Below, one piece after another: positions 41,897-52,640 of a DNA stretch of 64,000 nt. The position numbers were made by a program, and so were the translations under genes. The notes beneath the pieces are model-generated. The model was not told the origin of the DNA and did no database searches. It was given only the letters and a program-made list of their open reading frames with translations. Location of the stretch: assembly GCA_928724745.1 (NCBI GenBank), contig CAKMXJ010000037.1:372001-436000 (forward strand), given 5' to 3'. Every line of letters begins with the position of its first letter. Positions within the stretch are counted from its first letter, which is position 1. Source of the DNA: Anthracocystis setariae. Its lineage: Eukaryota > Basidiomycota > Ustilaginomycetes > Ustilaginales > Ustilaginaceae.

Positions 41897-43165
41897 GAGA
41901 ACATCTTTGACTGGAACACAAGGCCTTCCTTGCCATCAGAATATTGCTTGCTCATCATTGATGGTCACAAGATACATACTTCATCCAAGTTCCTTGATGT
42001 TCTGTGGCAACAATGCATTGTACCTCTGTGTTCACCTCCTCACTGTACACATGTAATGCAACCACTGGATGTCTCAATCTTTGGGCCTCTGACTGCTGCA
42101 TATTGGCGTCTCATTAGCTTGCACCGCACATGGCCTCTGCCAGGATTGACAAGACACAATTTGGTTCCTGCTATGCCAAGGCATGGGCACAGACACTAAG
42201 CTTGGCAGCAGCAAGGAAGGCATTCCAGGACACCAGAATCACAGTCAACCCAAGCGCAAGGAAGCTCTTAGATGGGCTAGCTGGCTCTTCCGCTGCAGGA
42301 ACTCAAGCACAGGTCTCTTTCCCTTTTAAGTTGGGTTGTATTGCAAAGGGCTAAGGGCTAGAGGTATGCAGACGCACCTCCTGAGATCTCACAGCCGCCG
42401 GTACAAGCAAACACCAACACACAGCAGCCTCTAGCTGCAATGGAGGACCTCCTCAAGGAGTACAAGAATAAGGACAATCCAAGGTCTGCAAGATCCATCA
42501 AGCATTCACTTGTCCAAGCATCTCAGGCAGCAAGGCAGGAAACACAGATGGCAAAGGCCAAAAACACTGTATTGCAGGCTCAGGAGGATCAGCGCAAAGC
42601 AGTAGCAAGGACAAGGGTACCAAGGATTGCTGTAGGTGATTGCATGTACCTCAGCAAGGACAGAATGATCACCAGGGAGCAAGCAGAACAAGAGTTGATT
42701 GCAAAAGAAGGTGACATCTTGGAGCTACAGGAGCAAAATTGACAGAGGCACCAGCACCGTGCCGCAGCAGACAGCCACAAAGGCAACATTGACAACAACA
42801 AAGAGCTCTTGTTGCCATCTGCCATTGGTACTACCATCCCAGCCAGCATACTTGATGCTCTCAGCAATGTAGGAACGCTCAGCAACATCAACAATGGTGA
42901 TGACCCTCAGCCCAACTTCTTCAACACAGTTCCTCATGCCAGCAGTTCTCATCATGGTATGTAGCGTGAAGTCAATTCAGCATGTAGTCTAGGACCTTGT
43001 GATCAGGTAATGCTATTCATGTCATTGCTCACCTTCACAAACAAGCAAGCTTGCCATCACAAAGAGTGCTACCACCAAAGAATTTTAATTCGGATAATCG
43101 TCCGGGAAATACATACGTCCGGTAAATACATGAATTACGTTATTTAGAGCAACGAGAGTGTCCCT

Positions 43166-46100
43166 TTATTTGGCCATCTCTTCATGCGCATCGAGAAGAG
43201 CAGCAGCACTCCAGGCCTGTGTCGCGCATGAGTCGGGGCAGTGGGCGCCATCAGCGTTGGTCAATTCCGGAAGACCTGCCCAAGGCGAGGAGCGAATGTG
43301 CTTTCGGTGTTCCAGCATCATGGTGTTGATGCGGTGATTCATCGTCGAACGCTCGATGCCTGCCTTTTGGCCAAAGATGGCAACAGCGCGCAAGTAGTAT
43401 CCGCGCAGCCAAACCCACTCAGGTCCGTTGTGGTAGTTCCAACCACACGAGGTCGAAGGATCGTCGGTCTCGCGCTGGTCGTAGTTGGGGCGGTAGTTCC
43501 AGTCGGAGGGATCCAGAGTTTTCATGCCTAGAGGACCTACAAGGATTTCCTTCGCCTTGTTGAGTGCGCTGATCGCATGCTCGGGCCTGAAAAGTTCTGG
43601 GGCAACACACATGGCGATCGGGAAGTTCGAGCGGAATTGGTAGTCTGCCCACTCGCGACCCTTCGAAGATCCATACACATCCTTGTAGATGCCACGACGG
43701 TTGACGAGCTTAGGGTCAAGGTCATAAGAGCCGTCTTCACTAGCATCGAGGGGGATGTAGTAAGCACGCTCAAAGGAGTTCTGCAACAGATCAGCCCATT
43801 GTTGATATGTGACCAGCGTGTTTTCACCCTTGATCTTGGCTTCAACTCCTTTGCCCTCCTTCCAGACGCCCTTCTTCTCCAGGCCAACGATCCAGGTCAG
43901 GGTGCTCTTCAGCAAAGCAGTGATCTCGATTGCGGCTCCGTTTCGTGGCGAGCCAGGTACGCCTTTGTTACCAGCTTTGGCGGACGAGCCATTCTTGTCC
44001 TGCCATGTTCCGCAGTTGTGCTCGTTACCTCCAAAGATGATGCCATTCTCCCAGTTGACATCAACGTCGATGTTGAAGCCTTCCGGATGCATGTCGTTGT
44101 CGATAGCTGGGCCGGCGTTGTGTTCGCGGAAGTGAATTCCGGAAGCGTGGCGCTGAAGAATTTCCTGGATGAGCTCGGCCACCGTGCTCTTATGGGCGAA
44201 CGCCTTGGGATCATCCCAAGGCACCCACTCATCGTCGAGCGGGAAACGCCTCGCAACCTTTTCGGAAAGGATGGCTTCGCCGTTGGGAACCATCTTAGTG
44301 TAGTCTTGAACGTTCTGAGCAAAGAACCAAGGGCCGTCTCGGCAGTTGTAACGTGGTGTTTTTCCAGAGTCAAGCAGGTTCGGGATCATACCATGCTTGA
44401 GAGTTGAGCCGAAGGCGAGGATGTGTTCACGTGCCGCTTCGAACATTCCGGTCACGAGGTAGAGACCACGCAGAGAGATGAAGACGTCACGGCCCCACAG
44501 CCTTGCCCACGAAGCTGCGAAGAAGGGCAAGCCAGCGGCCATGGACGCTACCTGCTTGTCCGGCCAAAGAGATGCTGACTTGACAAGGCCGTTCATCTGC
44601 ACAGAGCACAAGGCCAATGCCTTAATGAAGTCGTGGCCATCCTTGATGATGGGCGACATGCGAGAGAGCACCTTTCGGACGGCAGCATCGTATCCCGTTT
44701 TGATAACCAGGGCAAAGTACTTCGGACGCATGAAGTTTGGCACAGTGTTCTTGATCAACTCGAAGCGCTCCGAGAGCCACTTCGCAACTTCAGCCAACCG
44801 AGGCAGCACATTCGTCTGCTTGACCAGTCTCTGATGGATATAGTCTAGAGCCCAGGTGCCGTCTCGAAGATGCTCGCAGAGAGGGTGACCGAGGTCGTTG
44901 GATTCAATGATCGGACGCAAGACGGACATCCAGCCCTCGAGACCACAGTAAACGAGAGGCTGGCACTGCGGGATCGTGTAGACTCCATCATTGCCTTCTG
45001 TGACATCCTTCTCCTCGCCATCGGCACGGTAGAGAAGAGCGTTAAGGTCCACGAGATCGAGATCGACCATGGCCTGATCTGCGCCAGACGAGCAGCGAGA
45101 GTCGATGTCTCCGTCGAGATTCTCCATCTCCGTGGCAAACAGCATCACACTGCCAGGGGGGAAAAAGTCGGGCACCACGACTTCCGAGTATCGCAGGTGA
45201 CCATCTTCCTCCTTGGTACGGATCTCTGGCTCGGCAAGATCGATCAACTTCGAAGGAAGGCCATCGAGATACTGCTTGTCTTGAACAACTTCAGTGCTGG
45301 TCACTTCCAGCGACTTGCCAAGGATGAACGAAACGCGAGTCCGGTCGAATTTGAAAGGACCGGCTTGCCCACGGTCCTTCGAGCCCTTGTGGAATGCGGT
45401 GTGAGCAAGGCAGACATAACCTCGGTGCGTCTGGGGATGTACACGATGCATCACGAGGTAATCGTTTTCCTGGTGAACGTGTCCTTCAGAATATCCATTG
45501 CGAACCATCTCAACGTGAAGGTGGTTGACGACGCGCTTGACGGCGCCGATGCCGCTTTCTTCGGGATTTCGCACGGGCCGGTACAGTCGAGTTTCCTGCA
45601 CAACGTCCAGCGTCTTGGGGTACAGATCATCAACGCCTTTTGTACTACCGATCGCCGACCAAGAGAAGGCCACCAGAGCACCCATGGTGATGGCATCCTC
45701 GGTGGTCCGCTTCATTGTAGGCGTCTCGTTGTCGTGCGTGACATCCATGAACAGGGCATGAGGACTGGACCCACTGAGCTGCTTCACGAGGCAATCAGAG
45801 TTGGTGAGACCGGCTTCGGGTAAAGTGATCTTGGCGGCGGTGGTGAGGCAGGCACTGTCCACCGAACCGATGGCCTTGTTAACGCCGAAGCGGTACAGAA
45901 GACGGCTCTCCTCCTGAGGATCGTGACCGTTCTCCATCTCGCGGATCAACGAGTTGATACCGAGACGGCTGACAAAGTGCACATCCATCTCTGCACTGCC
46001 AGTGAAGAGTTCGGCACAGACGTAGAGGTTGGGATTGATCCTCCTGGCAATGTCGAGGAAGTGTTCTCCCACGTGAACAGGGGTCGAGTGGCAGTTGTCA

Positions 46101-47881
46101 ATACGAACGGCGTCAAAGTGAGCTGCGAGAAGCTTTGTGTATTCCTCCATGTGCTTCCAGAGATAAGGCGAATCTCGAGGGCCCGAACCATATCGGAGCT
46201 TGACACAGTCTCCCCAAACGATAAGCTCTCGCCTAAGATAGACACGCGACTTGCTCGAGGCAAAGTCCTCGAGAGGGTTGGCTGCCCAGATCCAGCCATT
46301 ATTGGCGAGAGACAGCTCCTTAGGATCCCTGCCTGACGCACTAGGGTGCTTGGGATCCAGGCGGGTGAAGTATGGCTCGAAGAACGGACTTTGTTGCGAG
46401 ATCTTGCCGAGCTTCGGACCGTTCGGGTCAATGCGGGTGAACTTGACGCGGCCTTCGAGATTGCTGAGGATGGCTTTGACATCATCATCATAGATAGCAT
46501 AGAAGGAGGCGTTGACTTCGTCTACGACTTTGGAGAAGAAGTCAGTGGCCTGTTGGGCATCGGTGAAACCGTATTCAGACTGCAGGATCCGAACAGCCTC
46601 CGTGGCATCAATGGCGGTGCAGAATCGAGCCGAGAGCGCCATCTCGTTGTTGACAGCTGAAGCTCGAAGCTTGCTGGCGGCCTCCTTGATGATCGCTTCC
46701 GTGATCTGAGAGCCTGAACTGGAGCCGCTCTCGTTCTTTTGCTTCTGAAAAGCAGATCTGAAGCCTTCGTTAGCCGCCTTGACATCGATCGCATAGTATT
46801 GCCAAAGATTCAAAGGAGCAAGGACATGCTGTTTGACAGCCTCCATGAGCTTTGCGACGTCAGCGTCCGATTTGAGCTCGTCTGGAATGCCGTAATCGTG
46901 CAAACGTTTATTGAGATCGAACAGGGCCTTTTCGAGCTCGTCAGCAGGCACAAGATGTGGAGAGTTAGCAGGACTGTAAGCGGCGTCAGGGTGTTCGTTG
47001 AGCCACTCGCTGTTGTGGGCGGTATGGTTCCAAACAACATCGCTCATGCTGAGGATACCGTGCTTTGACTTCATGTCTCGGAGCACGCTGCTGAGTTGCT
47101 TGACACGTTCAGCTTGCTGTCTGGGACCCTGAAGTTTCTTGGGGAAGAGATCGTGAGAGAAATCATGCTGATCGCCGATAGAGTAAGGGCTGTTGCTAGC
47201 CCCGCGCACATTGAGTGGGGGGAAATGGATCATGTTGTAACCGGCATCGCGAGCCGAGTCCAGGTGGACTTGCCAGTCTGAGAGAGGCCCAGCCCATTTG
47301 GAGATCAGGGTCTGGAGGACGATGCCATCGAGTGCCAAGAAATCAGTCTCGCTTGTCACCGCTCCTCCGCCCTCTTTCGACGAGAGGGCTTTACGGGCCT
47401 CGCTGAGGATGGGTTTCCGGACAGCTACCTGGAGGATGGGGTCGACGTTGAAATAGCCACTTTTGCCCCTCTTGCGCTCCGGTGCTTGATCTGAACGCAT
47501 AAAGAGGTCGTTAAGGTCTTGAGCCTCTTTGTCAGTGGTGTATTCGACGAAGAACTCGAACACGCCAGCGGTCCTGATAAGAAGATCGACGGTGTTTGAA
47601 CGAGAAACAGACGATGAGAACGGCGTCTTGTCGAACGATGTGCGTTCGAACTTGTCCCTCTTGTTCGAGTAGTTGGTCAGCAGGTGAGCTTCCCGAGAGG
47701 CCATGGACCCCGACTCGATGGAAAAGCGGAGCACGTAGGGCTGAACGGGTGCAGGGAGCCGGATGTACGATCTTTGCTCGTTGGGACTGCCATCCTGTTC
47801 GAGAACGAGTTCGTAGACTTTGACTGCCTCGCCACGACCGTGGTGACCATTCCCGTTGGTCGTCACGTTGGTTGGCGACAT
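43166..47881 (-). CDS. GDB1: Glycogen debranching enzyme
   Basis: A 1571-residue bifunctional enzyme, full length for the family. The N-terminal 4-alpha-glucanotransferase part has the GH13-type nucleophile segment VRIDNCHSTPVHV (about residue 590) and the acid/base segment CAELFTGS (about 620). The C-terminal amylo-alpha-1,6-glucosidase (GH133) part has LWGRDVFISLRGLY (about 1130) and the conserved DVNWENGIIFGGNEHNCGTW. The enzyme moves maltotriosyl units from a branch and then hydrolyses the alpha-1,6 glucose in cytosolic glycogen breakdown. The first ATG (MSPTNVTTNG) is at 47881; five codons upstream the frame is open only through a GTG. There is a single exon. Its stop codon is 25 bases from the end of the nested pogo island, so its native 3' end has probably been replaced or moved. 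Confidence 0.97.
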   Translation of the reverse strand: MSPTNVTTNGNGHHGRGEAVKVYELVLEQDGSPNEQRSYIRLPAPVQPYVLRFSIESGSMASREAHLLTNYSNKRDKFERTSFDKTPFSSSVSRSNTVDLLIRTAGVFEFFVEYTTDKEAQDLNDLFMRSDQAPERKRGKSGYFNVDPILQVAVRKPILSEARKALSSKEGGGAVTSETDFLALDGIVLQTLISKWAGPLSDWQVHLDSARDAGYNMIHFPPLNVRGASNSPYSIGDQHDFSHDLFPKKLQGPRQQAERVKQLSSVLRDMKSKHGILSMSDVVWNHTAHNSEWLNEHPDAAYSPANSPHLVPADELEKALFDLNKRLHDYGIPDELKSDADVAKLMEAVKQHVLAPLNLWQYYAIDVKAANEGFRSAFQKQKNESGSSSGSQITEAIIKEAASKLRASAVNNEMALSARFCTAIDATEAVRILQSEYGFTDAQQATDFFSKVVDEVNASFYAIYDDDVKAILSNLEGRVKFTRIDPNGPKLGKISQQSPFFEPYFTRLDPKHPSASGRDPKELSLANNGWIWAANPLEDFASSKSRVYLRRELIVWGDCVKLRYGSGPRDSPYLWKHMEEYTKLLAAHFDAVRIDNCHSTPVHVGEHFLDIARRINPNLYVCAELFTGSAEMDVHFVSRLGINSLIREMENGHDPQEESRLLYRFGVNKAIGSVDSACLTTAAKITLPEAGLTNSDCLVKQLSGSSPHALFMDVTHDNETPTMKRTTEDAITMGALVAFSWSAIGSTKGVDDLYPKTLDVVQETRLYRPVRNPEESGIGAVKRVVNHLHVEMVRNGYSEGHVHQENDYLVMHRVHPQTHRGYVCLAHTAFHKGSKDRGQAGPFKFDRTRVSFILGKSLEVTSTEVVQDKQYLDGLPSKLIDLAEPEIRTKEEDGHLRYSEVVVPDFFPPGSVMLFATEMENLDGDIDSRCSSGADQAMVDLDLVDLNALLYRADGEEKDVTEGNDGVYTIPQCQPLVYCGLEGWMSVLRPIIESNDLGHPLCEHLRDGTWALDYIHQRLVKQTNVLPRLAEVAKWLSERFELIKNTVPNFMRPKYFALVIKTGYDAAVRKVLSRMSPIIKDGHDFIKALALCSVQMNGLVKSASLWPDKQVASMAAGLPFFAASWARLWGRDVFISLRGLYLVTGMFEAAREHILAFGSTLKHGMIPNLLDSGKTPRYNCRDGPWFFAQNVQDYTKMVPNGEAILSEKVARRFPLDDEWVPWDDPKAFAHKSTVAELIQEILQRHASGIHFREHNAGPAIDNDMHPEGFNIDVDVNWENGIIFGGNEHNCGTWQDKNGSSAKAGNKGVPGSPRNGAAIEITALLKSTLTWIVGLEKKGVWKEGKGVEAKIKGENTLVTYQQWADLLQNSFERAYYIPLDASEDGSYDLDPKLVNRRGIYKDVYGSSKGREWADYQFRSNFPIAMCVAPELFRPEHAISALNKAKEILVGPLGMKTLDPSDWNYRPNYDQRETDDPSTSCGWNYHNGPEWVWLRGYYLRAVAIFGQKAGIERSTMNHRINTMMLEHRKHIRSSPWAGLPELTNADGAHCPDSCATQAWSAAALLDAHEEMAK

Positions 47882-49825
47882 GGTGAGCGTCAACACCGAG
47901 ATACAACGTTTTGGAGGCGTATCAGAGGAAGCGTCGAAATCAGCACACTAGCTTCGAGAAGAGGTGTCCAACGATTTTATGGGAAGGGGAGGGAAGGAAG
48001 GAGCTGAAATTGATAGCGAGAGAAGATACCGCTTTGGTGTGCGAGCATACAACGCTGGAGGTGAGACAGGGATGACGGGTGCAGTGGTTGCAACGGTAAT
48101 TCCGAGGCATCAGGCTGACAGGCTCGCTTCGTGTTTCTCGACATGACCCGCGATTGCTCTGTCTAGTCATGAGTAGAGTATGATCTTCGCGCGAAGATCC
48201 GAAATCGATAGCAGCGGTGGATTGCTACAGTAGTGACAATTGCAAACTGCATGCGCGCTGGGGCCTCCACACGGACGGATTTTCTCTCTGCACACCAAAT
48301 TCCCCCCACATCGGTCACCTCAGGAACAGAACATCACATCACATCACATCACTTCACATCACATCGCATCATATCAGTCATGCTCATGCTTGCTCTCTTG
48401 TCCAGACATGCACAAGGCTCAGCACCCGGCTGCGCCTGTCTCTTGAGATGGTCGGGAAGCTAGACTTGAGACGATCAAGAATCTCAGCAGCTCGTCCCCG
48501 TCCCAGAAGCTCGCGGCGGTTCTGCTTTGAACTTCCTTCTTCTTTGAGACGCAAATCTGAATCGCCAAATGCCTGCTGTGATGGTCTGGCTCGAAAAATC
48601 GGAATTCAAATTCGGTCGATGCGGTCTTCGTCATCACACATGGCCATGGTTTCCAACTTTCCTGTTGAGTCCAGCATCGTTGGTAATACTTAAAGTAATA
48701 CTCTGCTGTATGGTAGATACGACAAGTAGTTGCTCGACGCAATCGGCGCTGCTCGACGTATTCTAGTCGTGTCGATTGAATCCGGACTGTAGCAACACAG
48801 TCTCAGCCCTAGCCAAGCCCAGCCCCGCCTCTCGCAAGCTCTTTGTATGTGGCGATCCCGGATCTTGATTGGACAGCTTCAGCCCAGAATCGATTGGCAT
48901 GTCCCGCACGCCTCAATAGGCTCCTAATCCCCTCATCGGTCCACCGTACCTTCACATTGGGCGAGTGTGTTGCCGTGTGCTGGCTGATGTTGCCTACCTT
49001 CTTTGCGTCGATATTCGCTGTGCTGTCAGCCGTGAATTGGGACGACCCTTTGTTCCAACGTTGAAGTAATCACAGTCGCTCCTTTCGGCTGTCAGTTCCA
49101 CGTGCACCCTGTGAACTCCCTCGCGTGCAGTTTGGGGTCAAGGACCCCCATTCAGGGGCGCACGGTCTAGTCAGCCGCCTTCTATGTTGACAAAGGCATT
49201 GAATGACCCTACTCTCGCAATCGTCCCTCATGCTTTGTGGCTTGTGACGTGGGAAATACGCTGCTTGGCTCAGTGACGCTCCTGAACACCAACGTACTTG
49301 TGACTGTACCTTGATGCGTGATTCTTTGTCGAACGCGGCTGCAAACACCTTCCCATCACATGCCTGATCTTGCTCGGGGCTTGTTTGTTCCTGCACATAC
49401 ATGATAGTCATATCGCCAAAAAAAAAAAAAAAAAAAAAGAGTAAAACACGTACCGCAGCCACCCGCCGCTTCCACCACAGCGAAGCCAGCCCCGATCGGA
49501 TGGCTGCGACTGGGTGGCTTCGGTACGGCAGCCACCCTCACCCGTATCGACTGGCGGTAGCACGGTTCTCACGGCATCCTGGCAACAGACGTGCAGGGTG
49601 CATCCGCACCCATCAAAATCGTACACTAGCATGATCAGAACCTCGTATAAATTACTTTTTGGCGCCGTCGAGGCGGAGTTGCAAGCGTGGAGCATGGAAA
49701 GAAGACCCAGACGTGAAGGAAGTGCCGATGCCAAAGTAAATCTCGATGTTAGAGAACGTGAGAGACTCTGGTCGTTGAAGCGAGTCGCGCAAACGTTGAA
49801 AACAAGATCGAAAGTGTTGGAAATT
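47882..49825. other. Gene-free region upstream of GDB1
   Basis: 1.9 kb without a supportable gene. It holds a TCACA/TCACATCACA repeat (about 48330-48372) and a poly-A run of about 20 bases (49419-49438). Short frames lack family features. The first few hundred bases presumably hold the GDB1 promoter. Confidence 0.5.
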
Positions 49826-50013
49826 ATTCACATCGTAAAAAGCGGAAAGTTGAGTCCGCGAACCCACCCTCTCACCCACCCGGGGTGGTTGCTGGGGGGG
49901 TTACACCCCGGAACCACCCCCGAGCCACCCCGGGTGGGTTCGCAGTGAACCCAACCCGGGTGGGTGAGGGGGTGGGTTTGCGAACTCAACTTTCCGCTTT
50001 TTTCGATGTGAAT
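49826..50013. repeat. Fold-back (palindromic) repeat, copy 1
   Basis: A 188-base near-perfect inverted repeat. The left arm runs ATTCACATCG, poly-A, GCGGAAAGTTGAGT, GCGAACCCACCC; the right arm is its complement, ending CTCAACTTTCCGC, poly-T, CGATGTGAAT. The loop is rich in CCACCC/GGGTGG. It has no coding capacity. It would form a long hairpin. Confidence 0.85.
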
Positions 50014-50835
50014 ACACTGAAAGATGCTCACCTCTATAAGAAAAAAAAAAAAAAAAAAAAAAAGGGAAGAATAAGATAGAAAAAACAGGCAATTCTCATC
50101 ATAAACCACTAAACGGACAAGTTTCCTGAGCGAAATCGAGGCGGCCTTCCCTGGGGAAGGATGGTGGCTCGCGTGTTTCGGCGACGAAGCCCGTCTTTTT
50201 ACTTAGTGCATTTATGACAGTCATGCCGTACAAAAAGGGTGAAGTCGTCCCGCAGGGGTCACGGTGGCTGCGCTAAGTGGCTGCTGAGGGTTGTTATTTT
50301 TTTAAAAAAAAAAATATATTATCATTATTATTATTTTACAATCAAAGATATGAGTGTTTCAGCCTAAGAAAGACTGGACGTTCACATCGTATAAAGAAAA
50401 CCTACTCGGAGCTAAAGGGGGGAACCAAGATGGAGGGAGGGGGGAATGATTTCTCGAAGGGGTCAGGGACCTATGGCTCCCCCGGACGGACCCTTCCTTT
50501 TTTTACGTTGTGATTCTAGATTGTGAATCCTTCTTTCTCAGTTGAGGCTTCCGGCAAGGTAAAAGGGTATCCATCCCAGCAAGCACATCCCCGTGGTGGG
50601 TTCGCGGTTCAGGCCTTCTTACGATTTTACGACATGAATCACATGATGCGCGAATTTCCACCGTCACGAGTGTATTCTGGCGTGAGGAGAAAAAATGAAA
50701 GAAATGGGAACACCGTCACCCAATACGGATCGATACAAATCGTAAAAAAGGAAGAATTCGCTTTGCAGCCCCCTCCAGCACGGGTTTCTGATATGTTTCG
50801 ATGTGATGATTTCCTCTTTGCGATATGACAGACGA
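50014..50835. other. Repeat-derived gene-free sequence
   Basis: It contains A-homopolymer runs (50040-50063 and near 50300) and fragments resembling the fold-back arms near 50735-50770 (ATCGTAAAAA followed by GGAAGAATTCGC). No gene was seen. Confidence 0.5.
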
Positions 50836-50951
50836 GTCATATCGGAAAAGGCGGAAAGTTGCGTCGCTTCACCCCCCGGGTTGATTGATGTTGCTAGGGG
50901 GGTGATACAAGGGACCCAACCCCGAGCCACCCCGGGTGGGTTCGCTGCGAC
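50836..50951. repeat. Fold-back repeat, copy 2 (truncated)
   Basis: It starts GTCATATCGGAAAAGGCGGA, then AAGTTGCGTCGC and a CCCCCCGGG loop. The right side stops at GGGTGGGTTCGCTGCGAC without the outer CTTTCCGC arm. Confidence 0.65.
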
Positions 50952-50990
50952 TTACCCAAATCATGGTTTCTTTCCATCAGGTTTAGCGGA

Positions 50991-51145
50991 TTTTAGTCTT
51001 GCGCTGAGTGGCTAGAGTGGATCCTTCAATAAATCCCGGCAGACTCGTTGGTTTGGGTGTGAGGTGTAACAATTTACGGGTTTTAGTCTTGCGCTACATG
51101 GCTGGAGTGGATCCCTCTGATTAATCCTGGCAGACTCGTTGTTCT
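50991..51145. repeat. Two tandem copies of a 90-base unit
   Basis: TTTTAGTCTTGCGCT starts at 50991 and again at 51081. Each copy continues with TGGCT(A/G)GAGTGGATCC and ends with GGCAGACTCGTTG. Function unknown. Confidence 0.75.
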
Positions 51146-51926
51146 ACTGTGAGGTCTCTCTCTGTCACACGAATGCACAGCTTGTATGCAAAGTGTGAAT
51201 AGTAAAGGCAGTGGATTTCCGGAAAGGTGAGATCCAGACGAGACCTTGACTATATACATGAGGAGCGAAGCAAGAACGAAACTGACGAGAGATCGGTGAG
51301 GCAAGCCACAATTGCGCTTGGCAAGCGCTGACTAAACGTTGGTCGGTTGCTGACTAAGCATTGGTCACGTGCGTACGTGACACTCTCTCTGTGTTTGGTC
51401 AAGTTGACCTTACTGGCGGGGGCGGTGGGCAATTAAGTTTACATACATGAGTAGGGAGGCCTGGGGGCCAACCTGGAGACCCTACATTCCTTCTTCTTGT
51501 ACAGTGGTGATCTGCCTGGAGGCTGGCCTGTAACCCACTGTGTGAGTCATGTCTTTTTGTGACTTCAGGAAGACAGCCTACGTCCTTCCAGGAGTTCCCA
51601 GATTCCGCTCACCCTGATAGGCTGAGCTGGATTCTGTATCTCTTGAGTTGAACCTTGAGATCTGATTGGAGTTCCCCATTACTCACTGGGGATACCGTAG
51701 TTCTTCCACAGTGAGTTGGGGACTTCTGGCAGTCCGGTGGTTGTCTGTTGACCTCATTGGCTGCCTTGGTTACTGCACGTCAGAGATTTCTGTTGTACCT
51801 GAACTTTTGGCAGAAGAGGTTTTAACCGCCAGTTCCATCAGTCTCCATGCAGTTAATCTCTGCGCATTGCCAATTGGGAAGATGTAACCCCAATCGCCCA
51901 TACTTTAATTACTATTTCCAACAACC
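51146..51926. other. Gene-free sequence within the repeat island
   Basis: No gene and no complete element was recognised. A TATATA-type box on the minus strand near 51250 and TGTA/TACA-type ends suggest old LTR debris, but no target duplication was found. Confidence 0.35.
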
Positions 51927-52040
51927 TACCCCACCCAGGGGGGTGGTTGCGGCTCCAAACCACCTTACAACCACCCAAGGGTGGGTAGGGGGGGGGGGGG
52001 TTTGCGGACTCAACTTTCCGTTTTTTTCCGCGATATGAAT
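51927..52040. repeat. Fold-back repeat, copy 3 (left outer arm lost)
   Basis: The palindromic core CCTACCCCACCC / GGGTGGGTAGG is followed by the usual right arm GCGGACTCAACTTTCCG, poly-T and CGATATGAAT. The matching left outer arm is missing. Confidence 0.65.
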
Positions 52041-52067
52041 GCTCATAGGACCTGATTTTGTAGAAGT

Positions 52068-52241
52068 CAGATCGCAAAGAACAAGTGGAAAGCTGCGTCC
52101 GCAAATCCAACCCGGCAACCACCCGGGATGGGTTCACTGCGAACCCACCTGGGGTTGCTCGGGGTTGGGTCCCTGGTGTAAACCGGGGTGGGTGAGGGGG
52201 TGGGTTCGGATACGCAACTTTCCGCTTTTTACGATGTGACT
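52068..52241. repeat. Fold-back repeat, copy 4
   Basis: The left arm is AGATCGCAAAGAACAAGTGG and AAAGCTGCGTCCGC. The right arm is GGATACGCAACTTTCCGC with ACGATGTGAC. The loop has alternating AACCC and GGGTT blocks. It lies 27 bases after copy 3 and about 400 bases before the bL33m gene. Confidence 0.75.
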
Positions 52242-52640
52242 GTAGGAACAGGCGAGGGCAAACAGATTTCCTACGCGCATCCACTCATCCGGCCGGGAGT
52301 TAGTCGCAACTAGTCTTGTCACGGGGCGTTGAACCGTCTCCGGTCGCTTGATACGCTGTCAAGCGAAAGTGTGGGTAGTGTCTGAGCGCAGGGTCGCTTC
52401 AGGGCAGCCGAAGTCTGTCGACTTGCATATGTTTAGATTTGTGCATATCCCCGGCACTTGTGAGGGAACGATGGGGATAGGTCGTACGAGCATGCTGAAG
52501 ATCTTCTCGAAAGTCGGAATTTTTCTCGGAAGTCGGAAACCTCTGCAGCCAAAGTCTCGTCAAATTGCAATTGCTTTCTTCTCGCCATTTAGACTCTCCC
52601 CTCTCCTCCACCATCACTTTTTGCAACAGCGCTCGACATC

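Larger units (their letters stand above)
31742..42742 (+). pseudogene. Decayed pogo/Fot1-type transposase, in pieces
   Basis: The pieces lie at 31742-32312, 32668-32688, 41251-41390 and 41902-42742. The N-terminal piece has a psq-type helix-turn-helix (AAAVHNIAKSTLHN) and a CENP-B-like DNA-binding part (LGHAWMQGFL). The DDE_1 core has the first Asp in NLYNMDETGS and the second in CLLIIDGHKIH, followed by PPHCTHVMQPLDVSIFGPL. The tail is a charged coiled segment (42440-42742). Damage includes an in-frame TGA at 32096-32098 and frame breaks near 41300 and 42130, besides the three LTR insertions. Reading across each insertion junction, with one copy of the target duplication removed, continues the protein (SITIVECIGSRDQ, LWAENIFDWNT). 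Confidence 0.85.
31401..43140 (+). mobile_element. Pogo/Fot1-type DNA transposon split by three LTR insertions
   Basis: The ends are inverted repeats of about 41 bases beginning ACGTAATTCATGTATTT with one visible mismatch, flanked by TA (31399-31400 and 43141-43142). Each end carries tandem GTATTTCCCGGAC units: three at the left, two at the right with one variant. The left end is about 290 bases after the RanBP3-like gene. The right end is only 25 bases from the GDB1 stop codon, so it lies in the GDB1 3' region. Subtracting the three nested LTR pieces and their duplications leaves about 2.3 kb, a normal pogo size. Confidence 0.9.

Noticed and set aside
48217..49064. Short frames upstream of GDB1
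   Set aside because: Low-complexity or random composition, overlapping simple repeats, no splice-supported extension.
51066..51484. Possible LTR with TGTAAC...CCTACA edges and an internal TATA-like box on the minus strand
   Set aside because: The flanking bases do not form a target duplication, and the edges may be coincidental.
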